A stretch of DNA of 64,000 bases from Pseudomonas sp. ADAK18 (GTDB taxonomy: Bacteria; Pseudomonadota; Gammaproteobacteria; Pseudomonadales; Pseudomonadaceae), in the NCBI RefSeq assembly GCF_012935695.1, contig NZ_CP052859.1, positions 2,831,001-2,895,000 of the forward strand. Reading direction: 5' to 3'. Below, one piece after another: positions 34,771 through 44,358 of the stretch (its first letter is position 1; every line of letters starts with the position of its first letter). The position numbers and the translations under genes are program-made. The notes beneath the pieces were generated by a model, which worked only from the letters and a program-made list of their open reading frames with translations, did no database searches and was not told where the DNA came from.

Positions 34771-35712
34771 ATGACGCTGAAACAGCTCCGTTATCTGATT
34801 GCCATTACCGAAGCCGGCAGCTTCTCGGCTGCCGCACGGCGGGCGTACATCGCCCAGCCGGCGTTGAGCCGACAGATTGGATTGCTGGAGGAAGAATTGG
34901 AGGTGCAGTTGCTGGAGCGTCAGCGCGACGGCATCAACTTGACTGACGCGGGTCGACGTCTCTACGAAATCGCCCGCTCGGTGATTCAGACCGTCGATTC
35001 GGTCAAGGACGAACTGGAATCCACCAAGGGCAACCCGAAGGGACACGTGGCCATCGCCATCCCGGTCACCGCATCGGCGCTGCTACTGCCGCTGATCATT
35101 ACCCGGGCCAGTGAAAAGTTTCCGAGCATCGAGCTGACCGTACGTGACGGCCTGAGCCAGGAAGGTGGCGAAGCGATTGAGTTGGGCAAAGTGGATTTTG
35201 GTGTGGTGCCCAACGCCGAGGAACTCGAGCACGTGCATGCCGACCCGGTGTTCATCGAAGAGCTGTACTGGCTGGGCCAACGGACAGAGCCCAATGACAG
35301 CGGTATCATCACCCTGGCCAAGGCCGCGGCCAGTACGCTGGTTATGGCGCCGCGAAGCGCCTCGCATTTGCGGCGCCGGGCAGAACAAGCGGCCATGCAG
35401 ACCGGGGTCGAACTCAATGTGGTCTACGAGCAACAGACGGCTCAAGGACTCAGCAGCCTGGTACGTTGTGGTCTGGCGGCGACCATTTGTAATTGGCCGG
35501 CCGTCGAGGAAGGGACGCAGCAGTCGGCGTTGAGGATTGTCGAGCCGAGCCTGCAACGCACTATTGCGATTGCCCACTCGACCCACAAACCACTGTCGTT
35601 TGCCGCCTCGTGCATGCGCGACCTGGTCCGGTCAATCCTGGTCGAGACCGTACAATCAGGTCGCTGGAAAGGCGAATTGATCGAACAACCTCGCCCTCAG
35701 GAAGACGCTTGA
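34771..35712 (+). CDS. LysR-family transcriptional regulator (Nac/CysB-like HTH)
   Basis: A 313-aa LysR regulator: MTLKQLRYLIAITEAGSFSA, HTH AYIAQPALSRQIGLLEEEL, then an effector domain with GHVAIAIPVTASALLLPLI. The HTH pattern is of the Nac/Cbl type seen in regulators of aromatic or nitrogen metabolism. An ATG at 34753 would overlap the palindrome above; 34771 fits the family start. It converges with the MFS gene (5 bp apart) and diverges from DUF202 and CoA-transferase genes, its likely targets. Confidence 0.88.
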   Translation: MTLKQLRYLIAITEAGSFSAAARRAYIAQPALSRQIGLLEEELEVQLLERQRDGINLTDAGRRLYEIARSVIQTVDSVKDELESTKGNPKGHVAIAIPVTASALLLPLIITRASEKFPSIELTVRDGLSQEGGEAIELGKVDFGVVPNAEELEHVHADPVFIEELYWLGQRTEPNDSGIITLAKAAASTLVMAPRSASHLRRRAEQAAMQTGVELNVVYEQQTAQGLSSLVRCGLAATICNWPAVEEGTQQSALRIVEPSLQRTIAIAHSTHKPLSFAASCMRDLVRSILVETVQSGRWKGELIEQPRPQEDA

Positions 35713-35717
35713 ATGGC

Positions 35718-37013
35718 TCAGGCACGCGCGGCGCTCAGAGCCCTCTCGCGCTGTAACTGAATGCGCGAGCGCTGCGGGTTCATCATGTACAGGCACGTCA
35801 GCCCTGCGATCACCAGAATCGCCCCACACACCAGAAAACCATGGGCGTAACCCTCACCGTTGATGCCCGTAGCACCTTGCACCAGGAACCCGGTGACCAC
35901 TGGAGCCGCCAGGCCCGCCAGCGAGCCGCAGGCGTTACCAATGGCCAACATGCTGCCGCGCTGCCCACTGGGCACGACTTCAGCCAGCATCGCAGGGCCG
36001 ATCGAGTACATCACCAGCGCCAGGCCACCGCTGAACGTCAGGCAAGCCATTCGTTCAAACAACGACAACCCCGGCAACACCAGCAATGCCGCCAGCAACC
36101 CGCTGAGAATAAGGCACAGTGAAACGAACATACCCCGCGCCACGCGTGAAGGCAGGCCACGGCGCAACAGCCGCTGAGACCACCAGGCCATAATCAGGCT
36201 GAGGGGTGTGGTCACCAGCACGAAAATTCCGAACATCCTCCCGGCGTTCAGCGAGGCCATGCCCAGTCCTTTCTCCAAATAAGCCGGTACCCACGTCAAC
36301 GTCAACGCCAGCGACCAGTTGGCCGCAAAGTGGCCGAAGTAGTTGCCGAGCACCGTAGGGTCCGTCAGCAGCCGACGATAAGGTATGCGGTCTGCATCGG
36401 GTACCGCAGCCTCCTCAGGGACACTGTCCAACTGCCCTTCCCGCCCAAACCGGTACCAGACCACACACCAGATCAGGCCGACCAGCGCCAGCACCGCAAA
36501 GTTTATCCGCCAGCCATAGTGCAGGCTGATCCAGGGGATCAGTAACCCTGCCACCAGCACCCCCAGGGCACTGCCTGAATGCAACAGGGCAACGGGCAGG
36601 CTGCGCTTGTTATCGGGGAACCACTTGTACAACGCGTGGGTCGCCACGGGTGACGCCGGCCCCTCACCGATCCCCAGCAACACCCGGCAGGCGACGATCG
36701 CCCACAGTGAGGTGGCAAACAGCATGGGCAGTTGAATCAGCGCCCAACAGATACCCATGCCAAGCAACAAGGAGCGTGTGGGTTTGCGGTTAGCGATAAA
36801 GCCGCCGACCACCGCCGAAATCGAAAACAGCCAGTGCAACGCACCGGCGACAAGACCGAATTGCGCTGGAGAAAGCGCCAGCTCTTGCATCATCGGCACA
36901 GCAACCAGGCCGATGACGACCTTATCCAGAAAGTTAACCAACATCATCACGGCCAGCAGCGCCGCAATCGTCCAAGCGGCCCTCGGGCGGTAGGCAGATT
37001 CAACAGTGAGCAT
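35718..37013 (-). CDS. MFS transporter (ACS family, anion:cation symporter type)
   Basis: A 431-aa transporter with 12 membrane helices. NFLDKVVIGLVAVPMMQEL, GEGPASPVATHALYKWFPDN and the mid-loop of about 40 residues are typical of ACS-family importers of organic acids (phthalate, hydroxybenzoate, tartrate, glucarate types). Third gene of an operon behind the acyl-CoA ligase and acyl-CoA dehydrogenase, so it most likely imports the acid that the ligase activates. A Crc-type motif stands before its ribosome site, and a hairpin separates it from the dehydrogenase gene. Confidence 0.88.
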   Translation of the reverse strand: MLTVESAYRPRAAWTIAALLAVMMLVNFLDKVVIGLVAVPMMQELALSPAQFGLVAGALHWLFSISAVVGGFIANRKPTRSLLLGMGICWALIQLPMLFATSLWAIVACRVLLGIGEGPASPVATHALYKWFPDNKRSLPVALLHSGSALGVLVAGLLIPWISLHYGWRINFAVLALVGLIWCVVWYRFGREGQLDSVPEEAAVPDADRIPYRRLLTDPTVLGNYFGHFAANWSLALTLTWVPAYLEKGLGMASLNAGRMFGIFVLVTTPLSLIMAWWSQRLLRRGLPSRVARGMFVSLCLILSGLLAALLVLPGLSLFERMACLTFSGGLALVMYSIGPAMLAEVVPSGQRGSMLAIGNACGSLAGLAAPVVTGFLVQGATGINGEGYAHGFLVCGAILVIAGLTCLYMMNPQRSRIQLQRERALSAARA

Positions 37014-37026
37014 GCGGTACCCCTGA

Positions 37027-37034
37027 TTATTGTT
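37027..37034 (-). promoter_or_regulatory. Crc/Hfq-type motif (AACAATAA) before MFS gene
   Basis: Matches AAnAAnAA about 14-21 nt before the MFS ATG, next to its AGGGG site. Confidence 0.5.
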
Positions 37035-37044
37035 ATGTTTTAGT

Positions 37045-37064
37045 CGCCTGCCCGCAGGCAGGCG
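37045..37064. promoter_or_regulatory. Intercistronic hairpin CGCCTGCC-N4-GGCAGGCG
   Basis: A perfect 8-bp GC-rich stem with a 4-base loop between the dehydrogenase and MFS genes. There is no T-run, so it more probably stabilises the upstream transcript than terminates it. Confidence 0.45.
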
Positions 37065-37079
37065 TTACAGGCCTGCCCT

Positions 37080-38243
37080 TCAGTTAGGCATCAAAATGCC
37101 CTTGGCAATCGTGTTGCGCTGAATCTCGCTGGTGCCGGTGAGAATCCGCATCATGCGGGTTGCCCGGAAGAGCCACTCCACCGGGTTACCACGGATCAGT
37201 CCGGCGCCACCATGGACCTGTACTGCGCGGTCGACGATACGAAACGCCGTTTCCGAGGCGAACACTTTACACATCGGCGCCTGCACCTTGATATCACCGC
37301 CAGCATCGTTCAATGCTGCGGTGGCGTACATCATGCTGCGTGCAGCAAGCAGCTCTGTGGCCATGTCGGCGATCATATGGTTGACCGCCTGGAACATGGC
37401 GATCGGCTTGCCGAACTGAGTACGGGTTCGGGCATAGTCGATCGACAGGTTCAAGGCCAATCCGGCCATTCCCAACATGGTCGGGCAATGCAGCAGCCGG
37501 TTAAGGGTAATGCGCCCCATCGCCAGCTTGAACCCAGCCCCCTCCTCTCCAATACGGTTAGCCACCGGCACCTTGACGTCGCACAGCTCGATATTCCCGT
37601 GGCTGCCGGCGCCGGACATGACCTGATAGTCAGAATCGATCTGCACCCCTGGCGCCTTGAGATCAATGAAGAACGCGGAAATGCCCGCCGCGCCCTGGCC
37701 AGGCCCGGTGACCGCCAGCAACACCGCAATATCCGCATAAGGGGCGCCGGAGATGTAGCGCTTGGCACCGTTAAGCACGTAGTGATCACCCTCGAGCCGG
37801 GCGCTGGTCTTGATCGCGGCGGCGTCCGAACCCGCTTCTGCTTCGGTGAGGGCAAAGCACACGGCTTTTTCCGCACGGCACACAGGCTGGAGGAACCGTT
37901 CAATTTGCACTTCACTGGCGACCCGGAACAGGTGACCAATACGCGGCGGCCCGCTCAACTCCCCCAGCACGTGCGGGGCGAGCATCGAACCGGTGAGAAT
38001 CGCCGCCTCTTTAACCGCGCACAGATCCACCACGCTTAACCCGGCACCGCCCAGGGTTTCGGGCAGCATGATGTTGTAGAACCCCAGCTCGCAAGAGCGC
38101 TTCCAGACACCGGTAAGCAGGGCTTTGGGGTACGCTTCGCCCCATTGCAGTTGCTCTTTCTTTTCGAGCGGGATGATTTCGTCACGGATGAACGTCCCCA
38201 TGTCGCTGATAATGCGTTTGGCTTTTTCGCTTGGCTCGATCAT
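37080..38243 (-). CDS. Acyl-CoA dehydrogenase
   Basis: A 387-aa FAD enzyme of the acyl-CoA dehydrogenase family. CFALTEAEAGSDAAAIKTSA, YVLNGAKRYISGAPYADI and the C-terminal QVHGGAGLIRGNPVEWLFR, then RILTGTSEIQRN, are the classical motifs; the catalytic Glu belongs to the last region. It would introduce a double bond into the CoA thioester made by the ligase 21 bp upstream. The chain (aliphatic, branched, or aryl-propanoid) cannot be told. Confidence 0.92.
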   Translation of the reverse strand: MIEPSEKAKRIISDMGTFIRDEIIPLEKKEQLQWGEAYPKALLTGVWKRSCELGFYNIMLPETLGGAGLSVVDLCAVKEAAILTGSMLAPHVLGELSGPPRIGHLFRVASEVQIERFLQPVCRAEKAVCFALTEAEAGSDAAAIKTSARLEGDHYVLNGAKRYISGAPYADIAVLLAVTGPGQGAAGISAFFIDLKAPGVQIDSDYQVMSGAGSHGNIELCDVKVPVANRIGEEGAGFKLAMGRITLNRLLHCPTMLGMAGLALNLSIDYARTRTQFGKPIAMFQAVNHMIADMATELLAARSMMYATAALNDAGGDIKVQAPMCKVFASETAFRIVDRAVQVHGGAGLIRGNPVEWLFRATRMMRILTGTSEIQRNTIAKGILMPN

Positions 38244-38264
38244 GTCTAATTCTCTTCTGCGGTT

Positions 38265-39812
38265 TCAGATCTTGCGATCGCTGTTTTTCCAATACCCATC
38301 ACGCACCAGGCGGCGTACGACCTTGCCATTGGGGTTCTTGGGCAATTCGTCGATGAAGTCGACACTGCGCGGTTTCTTGAAGCCCGCAAGGTGCTGGCCG
38401 CAATACTCAATGATCTGCTCCTGGTCCAGACTGGCGCCCGCCTTGAGCACAACAACGGCCTTGATCGCCTCACCCCACTGCGGGTCCGGCACACCGACTA
38501 CGGCGGCTTCAAAGACCTGGGGCAGGCTGTAGAGCACTTGTTCGACTTCAGTGGGATAAACGTTGAAACCGCCGGAAATGATCATTTCCTTTTTGCGGTC
38601 GACGATAAACACGTAACCCAGCTCATCGACCGTGGCCAGGTCGCCGGTCAGGTAGTAACCGTCGCGCATGACTTCGGCCGTCAGCTCCGGTGCCTGCCAG
38701 TAACCCTTCATGATGTCGGGGCCCTTGACCACGATCTCGCCGATCTCGCCGGGCCGTACATCCTCGAACTGCTCATTGACGACACGCAGGTCGGTTTCAA
38801 AATAGCAGCGTCCACAGGAAGCCAGGCGTCGCACATCGCCGTCCTCAGGCAGGTGATCCTGTTCGGTCAGTACGGTCACCAATGAACAGGTTTCGCCGGC
38901 CCCGTAACCCTGGGCCAGGATGGGCCCGAACACCTCGATGGCCCGCTGAACCAGCGCCGGAGCCATCGGCGCGGCGCCGTACATGACCAGGCGCAGGCTG
39001 CTCAGGTCGAAACGCTCGACACCGGTGAAGTTCACCAGACGGTTGACCATGGCGGGCACCAGGAACAGACGGGTCACGCGCTCTTGCTCAATCGTTTGCA
39101 GCAACAGCTCGTCGTCGTAGCGCTCGATCAACAGGTTGCAGGCACCGACGGCCAACAACGGCATGATCTGCATGCCACTGGCATGGGTAATCGGCCCGAC
39201 ATGGGCCATGACGTCGTCGGGGCCCGCCTTGCGCACCGGGCTGGCCAGGCTCTTGCGTATCAGCGCCTTGCGGTTGCCGACGGTGAGCATCGCGGCTTTG
39301 AGTACGCCCGAACTGCCGGAGGTGTAGTGCAACACGGCGAGCTGATCGTCGTCCGGGTCACAGGACAACGGCGCCTCCTCGCCCATCTGCAGCACTTCAG
39401 CGTAGGGAATATCACCGCCGGTGTCGGCCAGCACGATCACCCATTTCAAGTACGGCAGCGCTTGGCGATACGCCGCCAGCGCACTGGCGAACTTGCTTCC
39501 GGTGATGACCGCTTCGCTGCGCGAATCATTCAGGACGCTAATGATTTCTTCAGGCGACAACCGGGCATTGATCGGCACCTTGACCATGGCGGTCTTGTAG
39601 AAGGCCACTTCCGCTTCGACCAACTCGACGCGGTTCATTGCCAATATCGCAACATGCGCGCCCGGCTTCAGGCCAAGCTTCAATAAACCCGATGCCAGGC
39701 GATTGGTCCGTGCCTCCAGTTGCGCATACGTCAGCCGTTGACGGGAATCGATAACGGCTGGGTGATTGGGCCAATAACACGCACTTCGGCTCATTATCTT
39801 TGCGAGGTTCAC
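38265..39812 (-). CDS. AMP-forming acyl-CoA synthetase/ligase
   Basis: A 515-aa ANL-superfamily ligase that activates an acid with ATP and CoA. The P-loop is LHYTSGSSGVLKAAML, a variant of YTSGTTGxPK; further motifs are YGAGE, YYLTGDLA, DRKKEMIISGGFNVYPTEVE, and the catalytic lysine in PKNPNGKVVRR. GTG at 39812 has GGAG 8 bases upstream; the longer open frame to 39920 has no family sequence. First gene of the ligase-dehydrogenase-MFS operon, behind a LysR gene on the same strand. Confidence 0.9.
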   Translation of the reverse strand: MNLAKIMSRSACYWPNHPAVIDSRQRLTYAQLEARTNRLASGLLKLGLKPGAHVAILAMNRVELVEAEVAFYKTAMVKVPINARLSPEEIISVLNDSRSEAVITGSKFASALAAYRQALPYLKWVIVLADTGGDIPYAEVLQMGEEAPLSCDPDDDQLAVLHYTSGSSGVLKAAMLTVGNRKALIRKSLASPVRKAGPDDVMAHVGPITHASGMQIMPLLAVGACNLLIERYDDELLLQTIEQERVTRLFLVPAMVNRLVNFTGVERFDLSSLRLVMYGAAPMAPALVQRAIEVFGPILAQGYGAGETCSLVTVLTEQDHLPEDGDVRRLASCGRCYFETDLRVVNEQFEDVRPGEIGEIVVKGPDIMKGYWQAPELTAEVMRDGYYLTGDLATVDELGYVFIVDRKKEMIISGGFNVYPTEVEQVLYSLPQVFEAAVVGVPDPQWGEAIKAVVVLKAGASLDQEQIIEYCGQHLAGFKKPRSVDFIDELPKNPNGKVVRRLVRDGYWKNSDRKI

Positions 39813-39944
39813 TTTTATTCTCCGAAGTAAGACGAGGTCGGTCGATCTTACAAGCGCAGAAAAATGGCCCGCCAATACCACTGTTTGATGTGACCCATAA
39901 CAAAATGGGATGGGGCACATGGCATGTCAGCGCTGTACGGACGG

Positions 39945-40856
39945 CTACAACCACTTCGCCATGTTGCCTTGCGTGGCCTCCTCCCGAAACAGATCAATCA
40001 GCCGACAGCAGACTGGAGACAGGTAACCCCCGGTGCGCGTCACGAGCCCTATACGGCGATTGAGTTCCAGACCATCAACCACCAGCTTCAGCGGTTCCAA
40101 CCCGGCCGAACGGGTAATCTGGCCACAGCGCGATATCGTCAGGATGTTGGTGCCGGCGACCAACTGGAACAGCGCTTCACTGCTGAAATCAGCCTCTATG
40201 CGCAGCACCGGCGGCGCCAACCCGTGTCGTTCAAACGCATCCTCCAGCGATTGCCTGACGGTGATATGCCCTTCCGGCAGCAACCATTCCTCCCCCTGCA
40301 AGTCGCTCAGGCGAAGGCGCGGCCTGGACAGCAGTGGATGTTTTGCATCGGCAACCACGGCGAGGCGATCCTCATACAGGTCTTCGGTGGCGAACTCGGC
40401 AGAGATGCCGGGCAGTGGCATCACAGCCACATCGATCTCACCGTTGCGCAATGAATCCAGCAGTTCCTTGGCCAGTCGGCGGCGAAGGCGCAAGCGGGCC
40501 GCCGGGCGCTCGCGCAACAATCGACGGCAACTGGCAACCAGCAAGCCATCAGGCAGTGAGGGTGAGTAACCAAGCCGCACAGCGCCCTGCTCCCCGGTCC
40601 TGATGCTGCGCATCTCCGCCAGTGCATCGTCATAGTCGCGGCGCAGGCGTTTGGCCCGCGCCAGGAACTGCACGCCCGCCTGGGTTACCCGCATACCGGT
40701 GGAGGTTCGCTCGAACAGCATGACCCCCAGCAGCGTTTCCACCCGGCGCACCGCTTTGGTCAGCGATGGCTGCGTGAGGCCAAGCATATCGGCGGCCTTT
40801 CCGATGGTGCCGCACTGCTCGACCGCAATGACATACTCCAGATCTCGAACGTCCAT
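39945..40856 (-). CDS. LysR-family transcriptional regulator
   Basis: A 303-aa LysR regulator: MDVRDLEYVIAVEQCGTIGK, HTH GLTQPSLTKAVRRVETLLG, effector domain from about residue 90. It lies between the ligase operon (132 bp downstream, same strand) and the divergent serine hydrolase cluster at 41003. That central position suggests that it controls both the acyl-CoA genes and the envelope genes. A palindromic ATGCAT pair sits just before its start. Confidence 0.9.
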   Translation of the reverse strand: MDVRDLEYVIAVEQCGTIGKAADMLGLTQPSLTKAVRRVETLLGVMLFERTSTGMRVTQAGVQFLARAKRLRRDYDDALAEMRSIRTGEQGAVRLGYSPSLPDGLLVASCRRLLRERPAARLRLRRRLAKELLDSLRNGEIDVAVMPLPGISAEFATEDLYEDRLAVVADAKHPLLSRPRLRLSDLQGEEWLLPEGHITVRQSLEDAFERHGLAPPVLRIEADFSSEALFQLVAGTNILTISRCGQITRSAGLEPLKLVVDGLELNRRIGLVTRTGGYLSPVCCRLIDLFREEATQGNMAKWL

Positions 40857-40872
40857 GGCATTCCTCTTGGCT

Positions 40873-40896
40873 ATGCATCTATAGCTAGTAATGCAT
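40873..40896. promoter_or_regulatory. Operator candidate: ATGCAT-N12-ATGCAT
   Basis: Two ATGCAT hexamers 12 bases apart, with CTATAGCTAG between them, 17 bp before the LysR start in the region shared with the serine hydrolase gene. Spacing suits a LysR dimer site. Confidence 0.4.
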
Positions 40897-40995
40897 TGCG
40901 CTTATGTATATCTCGCTCTCAGACTGGAATCAATGCCCACCCCACAGGTCTGGGCTGCGTGGGAGGCACGTTGACTGCCCACGCCATCAGGAGAA

Positions 40996-41003
40996 AATAA
41001 AAA
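40996..41003 (+). promoter_or_regulatory. Crc/Hfq-type motif (AATAAAAA) at serine hydrolase start
   Basis: AATAAAAA fits AAnAAnAA and occupies the whole space between AGGAG and the ATG, so binding would mask initiation. Confidence 0.5.
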
Positions 41004-42352
41004 TGCACGTAGCGAAGAGCGAGAAACCCAGCACAGCAAACCTGACAACGAAAGTCATGCGAGTGCTTCCCGCCCTCCTCCTGACGGCTATCGGTAGCCA
41101 TGCCTGCGCCGCAACAACCAGCACCGACCCGATCCAGTTGGGCGTCATGCAGGGGTTTCCTCCGGCCATGGACAAGCGCGTCACCAAACTCAACGCCTTT
41201 GAAATGCCCAACCTGCGTTGGGCCCTGCGTAATGCACGGTCAATGTCACCCTCCGCCGGTATCGACCGCGGGCCATCTCCCCTTGTGCTGCCCGTGGGTA
41301 CTCAACTTGCCCTGGATGAACTGAACTTCAAGGTCGGCGAGGCCACACTGAGCCTGCCGGAATATCTGCAACAGACTTACACCGATGGGTTCATCGTTCT
41401 GCACCACGGCAAGGTGGTGTACGAACGTTATCTGGACTCTTTCACCGCGCGACAGCCGCATGTCTGGGCATCAATGACCAAATCAGTGACAGGCCTGCTC
41501 GCCGCCAGCCTCATTGCCGAAGGCAAACTCGATCCCAAGGCCCGGCTGGCGAACTACGTCCCGGAACTGGCCGGTACGCCATTCGGCGAAGCCAGCGTGC
41601 AACAGAACCTCGACATGCAGGTGCGCGCCACCTATCCAGTCAACCTGCCGCCGGACCTCGGGCTGTTTGCCGCCGCTGGCATCCTGCCGCGTCGCGAAGG
41701 CATGCCCGACAATATTTACGACTTCCTGAAAGTGGCGACACGTCCACAGGCATCTGCGGATGGCGACATCTGGTTCTACCAGAACGGCTCCCCCGAAGCG
41801 GTCGCCTGGGCGATGCGTCGTATCACTGGAAAAAGCTGGTCCACCCTGGTGTCGGAACGTATCTGGTCGCACTTTGCCGAGGACGATGCCTACGCCCAGG
41901 TGGATCAGTTGGGTACTGAAATGGCCAGCGGCGGGATGAGCAGCACCTTGCGTGACGCGGCTCGATTTGCCGAGGCTGTCCGCCTGGCCGCCGCCAAGGG
42001 GACTGCCGATGACCCGTTTGTCCAGGCCGTGCAACTGGCCTTGCGGCCTAACGATAACCAAGCCCTGATCAAAAATAATCCGGGCGCCAAGGAGCGCGCG
42101 GGCTACTCCTACAGAGATTACTGGTACCAAAAAAATGACGGCGAAGGCTCCGTCGAGGCGGCCGGGCGCTTCGGCCAACGGATCTATATCAATCCAAAAC
42201 GCGGCCTGGTCATCGTCAAAATGTCCTCGGCACCGGACATGGCTCCCAGGGCCACCAGCGCTGACGCCACCGCGCATGCCTCGGCGCCAAAGATCGATAG
42301 CGTCACGGCTTTCAATAGCCTGATCAGCGCTCTGCTCCCGACCCTCAAATAG
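41003..42352 (+). CDS. Secreted serine hydrolase (class C beta-lactamase fold)
   Basis: A 449-aa hydrolase with a signal peptide (cleavage near CAA|TTS, residue 37). The nucleophile motif is S157-M-T-K160 in HVWASMTKSVTG; FIVLHHGKVVYERY precedes it, as in EstB esterases and 6-aminohexanoate oligomer hydrolases (NylB). YSYRDYWYQ may hold the catalytic Tyr region. ATG 41003 has AGGAG 9 bases upstream; an upstream open frame is not convincing. The order hydrolase, DUF1302, DUF1329, YCF48-like, RND suggests that it cleaves an ester or amide in the periplasm or outside. Beta-lactamase activity itself is unlikely. Confidence 0.87.
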   Translation: MHVAKSEKPSTANLTTKVMRVLPALLLTAIGSHACAATTSTDPIQLGVMQGFPPAMDKRVTKLNAFEMPNLRWALRNARSMSPSAGIDRGPSPLVLPVGTQLALDELNFKVGEATLSLPEYLQQTYTDGFIVLHHGKVVYERYLDSFTARQPHVWASMTKSVTGLLAASLIAEGKLDPKARLANYVPELAGTPFGEASVQQNLDMQVRATYPVNLPPDLGLFAAAGILPRREGMPDNIYDFLKVATRPQASADGDIWFYQNGSPEAVAWAMRRITGKSWSTLVSERIWSHFAEDDAYAQVDQLGTEMASGGMSSTLRDAARFAEAVRLAAAKGTADDPFVQAVQLALRPNDNQALIKNNPGAKERAGYSYRDYWYQKNDGEGSVEAAGRFGQRIYINPKRGLVIVKMSSAPDMAPRATSADATAHASAPKIDSVTAFNSLISALLPTLK

Positions 42353-42450
42353 CGATCGACGCCAGCCCTGGGCGGGCTGGCAGGCCAATCAGAGTTGCAA
42401 CTCAACGGTACCTGGCGCTCCCGCGTCAGGTGTACCGAAGGGCGTCCTAT

Positions 42451-42458
42451 AACAATAA
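42451..42458 (+). promoter_or_regulatory. Crc/Hfq-type motif (AACAATAA) before DUF1302 gene
   Basis: AACAATAA directly upstream of the AAGAGG ribosome site of the DUF1302 gene; the next bases (ATTAAG) continue the A/T-rich run. Confidence 0.55.
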
Positions 42459-42474
42459 TTAAGAGGTAGACCCC

Positions 42475-44343
42475 ATGGGCTCCCAATCAGGTAGCGGCAC
42501 ACTGCTGCGCCCTCGTAATCAAATCGCCGGCATGCTTCTGACACCCTTGGCCTGCGCCCTGTGCAGCTACGCCAGTGCTGCCGACTTCACCTGGGGCGAA
42601 ATCAGCGGCCGTTACAACGGCAGCCTTAGCCTGGGCGGTGTGTGGAGCGCCGAAAAACCCAATACCGCCAACATATTCCAAGGCAACGCCAACACCATCG
42701 GCTATGGCAAACCCGGTGAGTTCAACCCCAGCGGCGGCCGCACCGGCGACGACGGGCGCCTGAACTTTCGTAAGCGTAACCTGGTGTCCTCCCCCGCCAC
42801 CTTGCTGGGCGAGATGGAGTTGAACTGGCAAAACTACGGCGCTTTCATTCGCGGTAAAGCCTGGTATGACTACACCCTGAACAACCGTGAAGTCGATTTC
42901 GGCCACTCCTCCAATGGTTACCAAGCCAACCACAAACTCGACGACAGCCACTTTGACGACCTGGCCAAGTTTCAGGGAGTCGCGCTGCTGGATGCCTACG
43001 TGTTCGGTGACTTCACCCTCGCCGACCATCCCCTGAATGCCCGAGTCGGCAACCAGGTGATCAACTGGGGTGAAGGCCTCTACTTCCAGAACGGCATCAA
43101 TGCGATCAACCCTGTCGACCTCGCGGCCTTGCGGCGACCCGGCTCACAGGTCAAAGAAGCGCTGCTGCCAGTGCCCATGCTCTACGGCAACTTCGGCATC
43201 ACCGATAACCTGAGCCTGGAGGCCTTCTACCAGCTGCAATGGCGTCGCACGGTGCTGGAAGGTTGCGGGACCTATTTTTCAAGCAACGATTTTCTTCCCG
43301 ATGGCTGCTACGGGGTACCCCGCGGCGGCGCGAACGACCCGGCCAGCTTTGCCAACGATCAGATCATCCGCCGTACAGGTGACAACGAGCCCTCGAACAG
43401 CGGTCAGTTCGGCTTCGCATTGCGCTACTTTGCCGATCAACTCGACACCGAGTTCGGGGCTTATGCCTTGAACATCCATTCACGCACGCCCTATACCAGC
43501 ATCACCACTGACCTGCGGCCCGGCGCCGGGGCTGGCTGGATTGCGGGCAAGCAAGATACCAACGGCACCTACTTCGCCGACTTCCCGGAAGACATCCGCA
43601 TCTTCGGCCTGAGCTTCTCCAGCAACCTGCAAGGCACCTCGGTCTTTGGCGAGTACAGCTATCGACCTAACCAACCGGTGCAACTGGCCAACGGCGATCT
43701 GATCCCGGCCTTTGCCGGTAACCCACTGCAGTTGGGCCAACAGATCGGCCAGAACATCACCCTGGGCCAGGATGCCATCAACGCGGCGCCAGGCTCGGTC
43801 TACAACGGTTACGACCGGCGCAAGATCTCGCAGCTGTCGCTGGGCTTCCTCAAATCGCTGCCTCAGGTGATGGGCGCCGAGAGCCTCAACCTGATTGGCG
43901 AGGCCGGCATGAAGTACATGCATGACCTGCCCAGCCTGAATGATCGTCGATATGCCAAGGGAGACCTGTATGGCTCCGACCTGGCCAATGGCAGCGCGGC
44001 AGGCTGCGCCCTCGGCTCACCGGGCAAGTACCAGAAACTGGGCTGTTCCAGCGACGGGTACACCAGCAAGTTTGCCTGGGGTTACCGCCTGCGTGCGCAA
44101 CTGAGCTATCCGGCATTGGTCGCCGGGGTCAACGTCTCGCCGTTCGTGGCCTTCGGCCAGGATGTTAAAGGCTGGTCCTACGACGGCACCTTTTCCGAAG
44201 GACGGCTGCTCGGTTCAGTCGGGACAAAGTTCGACTACCTGCAGAAGTACTCCGCCGAGCTTTCCTGGTCTGCCAGTGGCAACACGCCCTACGCCACCAC
44301 CGACAAGGATTTTGTTTCCCTCAGCCTGCGTATGGGCTTCTGA
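42475..44343 (+). CDS. DUF1302 outer-membrane protein
   Basis: A 622-aa exported protein with a signal peptide ending about residue 36 (YASA|ADF). Alternating hydrophobic/polar strands, repeated YGNF, FYQLQW-type segments and a terminal Phe (SLRMGF) indicate a beta-barrel. The region NARVGNQVINWGEGLYFQNG is the DUF1302 hallmark. Genes of this family usually travel with DUF1329 and an RND protein, as they do here, in clusters for catabolism of hydrophobic compounds; function is not settled. Likely an outer-membrane channel or receptor. Confidence 0.88.
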   Translation: MGSQSGSGTLLRPRNQIAGMLLTPLACALCSYASAADFTWGEISGRYNGSLSLGGVWSAEKPNTANIFQGNANTIGYGKPGEFNPSGGRTGDDGRLNFRKRNLVSSPATLLGEMELNWQNYGAFIRGKAWYDYTLNNREVDFGHSSNGYQANHKLDDSHFDDLAKFQGVALLDAYVFGDFTLADHPLNARVGNQVINWGEGLYFQNGINAINPVDLAALRRPGSQVKEALLPVPMLYGNFGITDNLSLEAFYQLQWRRTVLEGCGTYFSSNDFLPDGCYGVPRGGANDPASFANDQIIRRTGDNEPSNSGQFGFALRYFADQLDTEFGAYALNIHSRTPYTSITTDLRPGAGAGWIAGKQDTNGTYFADFPEDIRIFGLSFSSNLQGTSVFGEYSYRPNQPVQLANGDLIPAFAGNPLQLGQQIGQNITLGQDAINAAPGSVYNGYDRRKISQLSLGFLKSLPQVMGAESLNLIGEAGMKYMHDLPSLNDRRYAKGDLYGSDLANGSAAGCALGSPGKYQKLGCSSDGYTSKFAWGYRLRAQLSYPALVAGVNVSPFVAFGQDVKGWSYDGTFSEGRLLGSVGTKFDYLQKYSAELSWSASGNTPYATTDKDFVSLSLRMGF

Positions 44344-44358
44344 TTGATGAGGTACGCC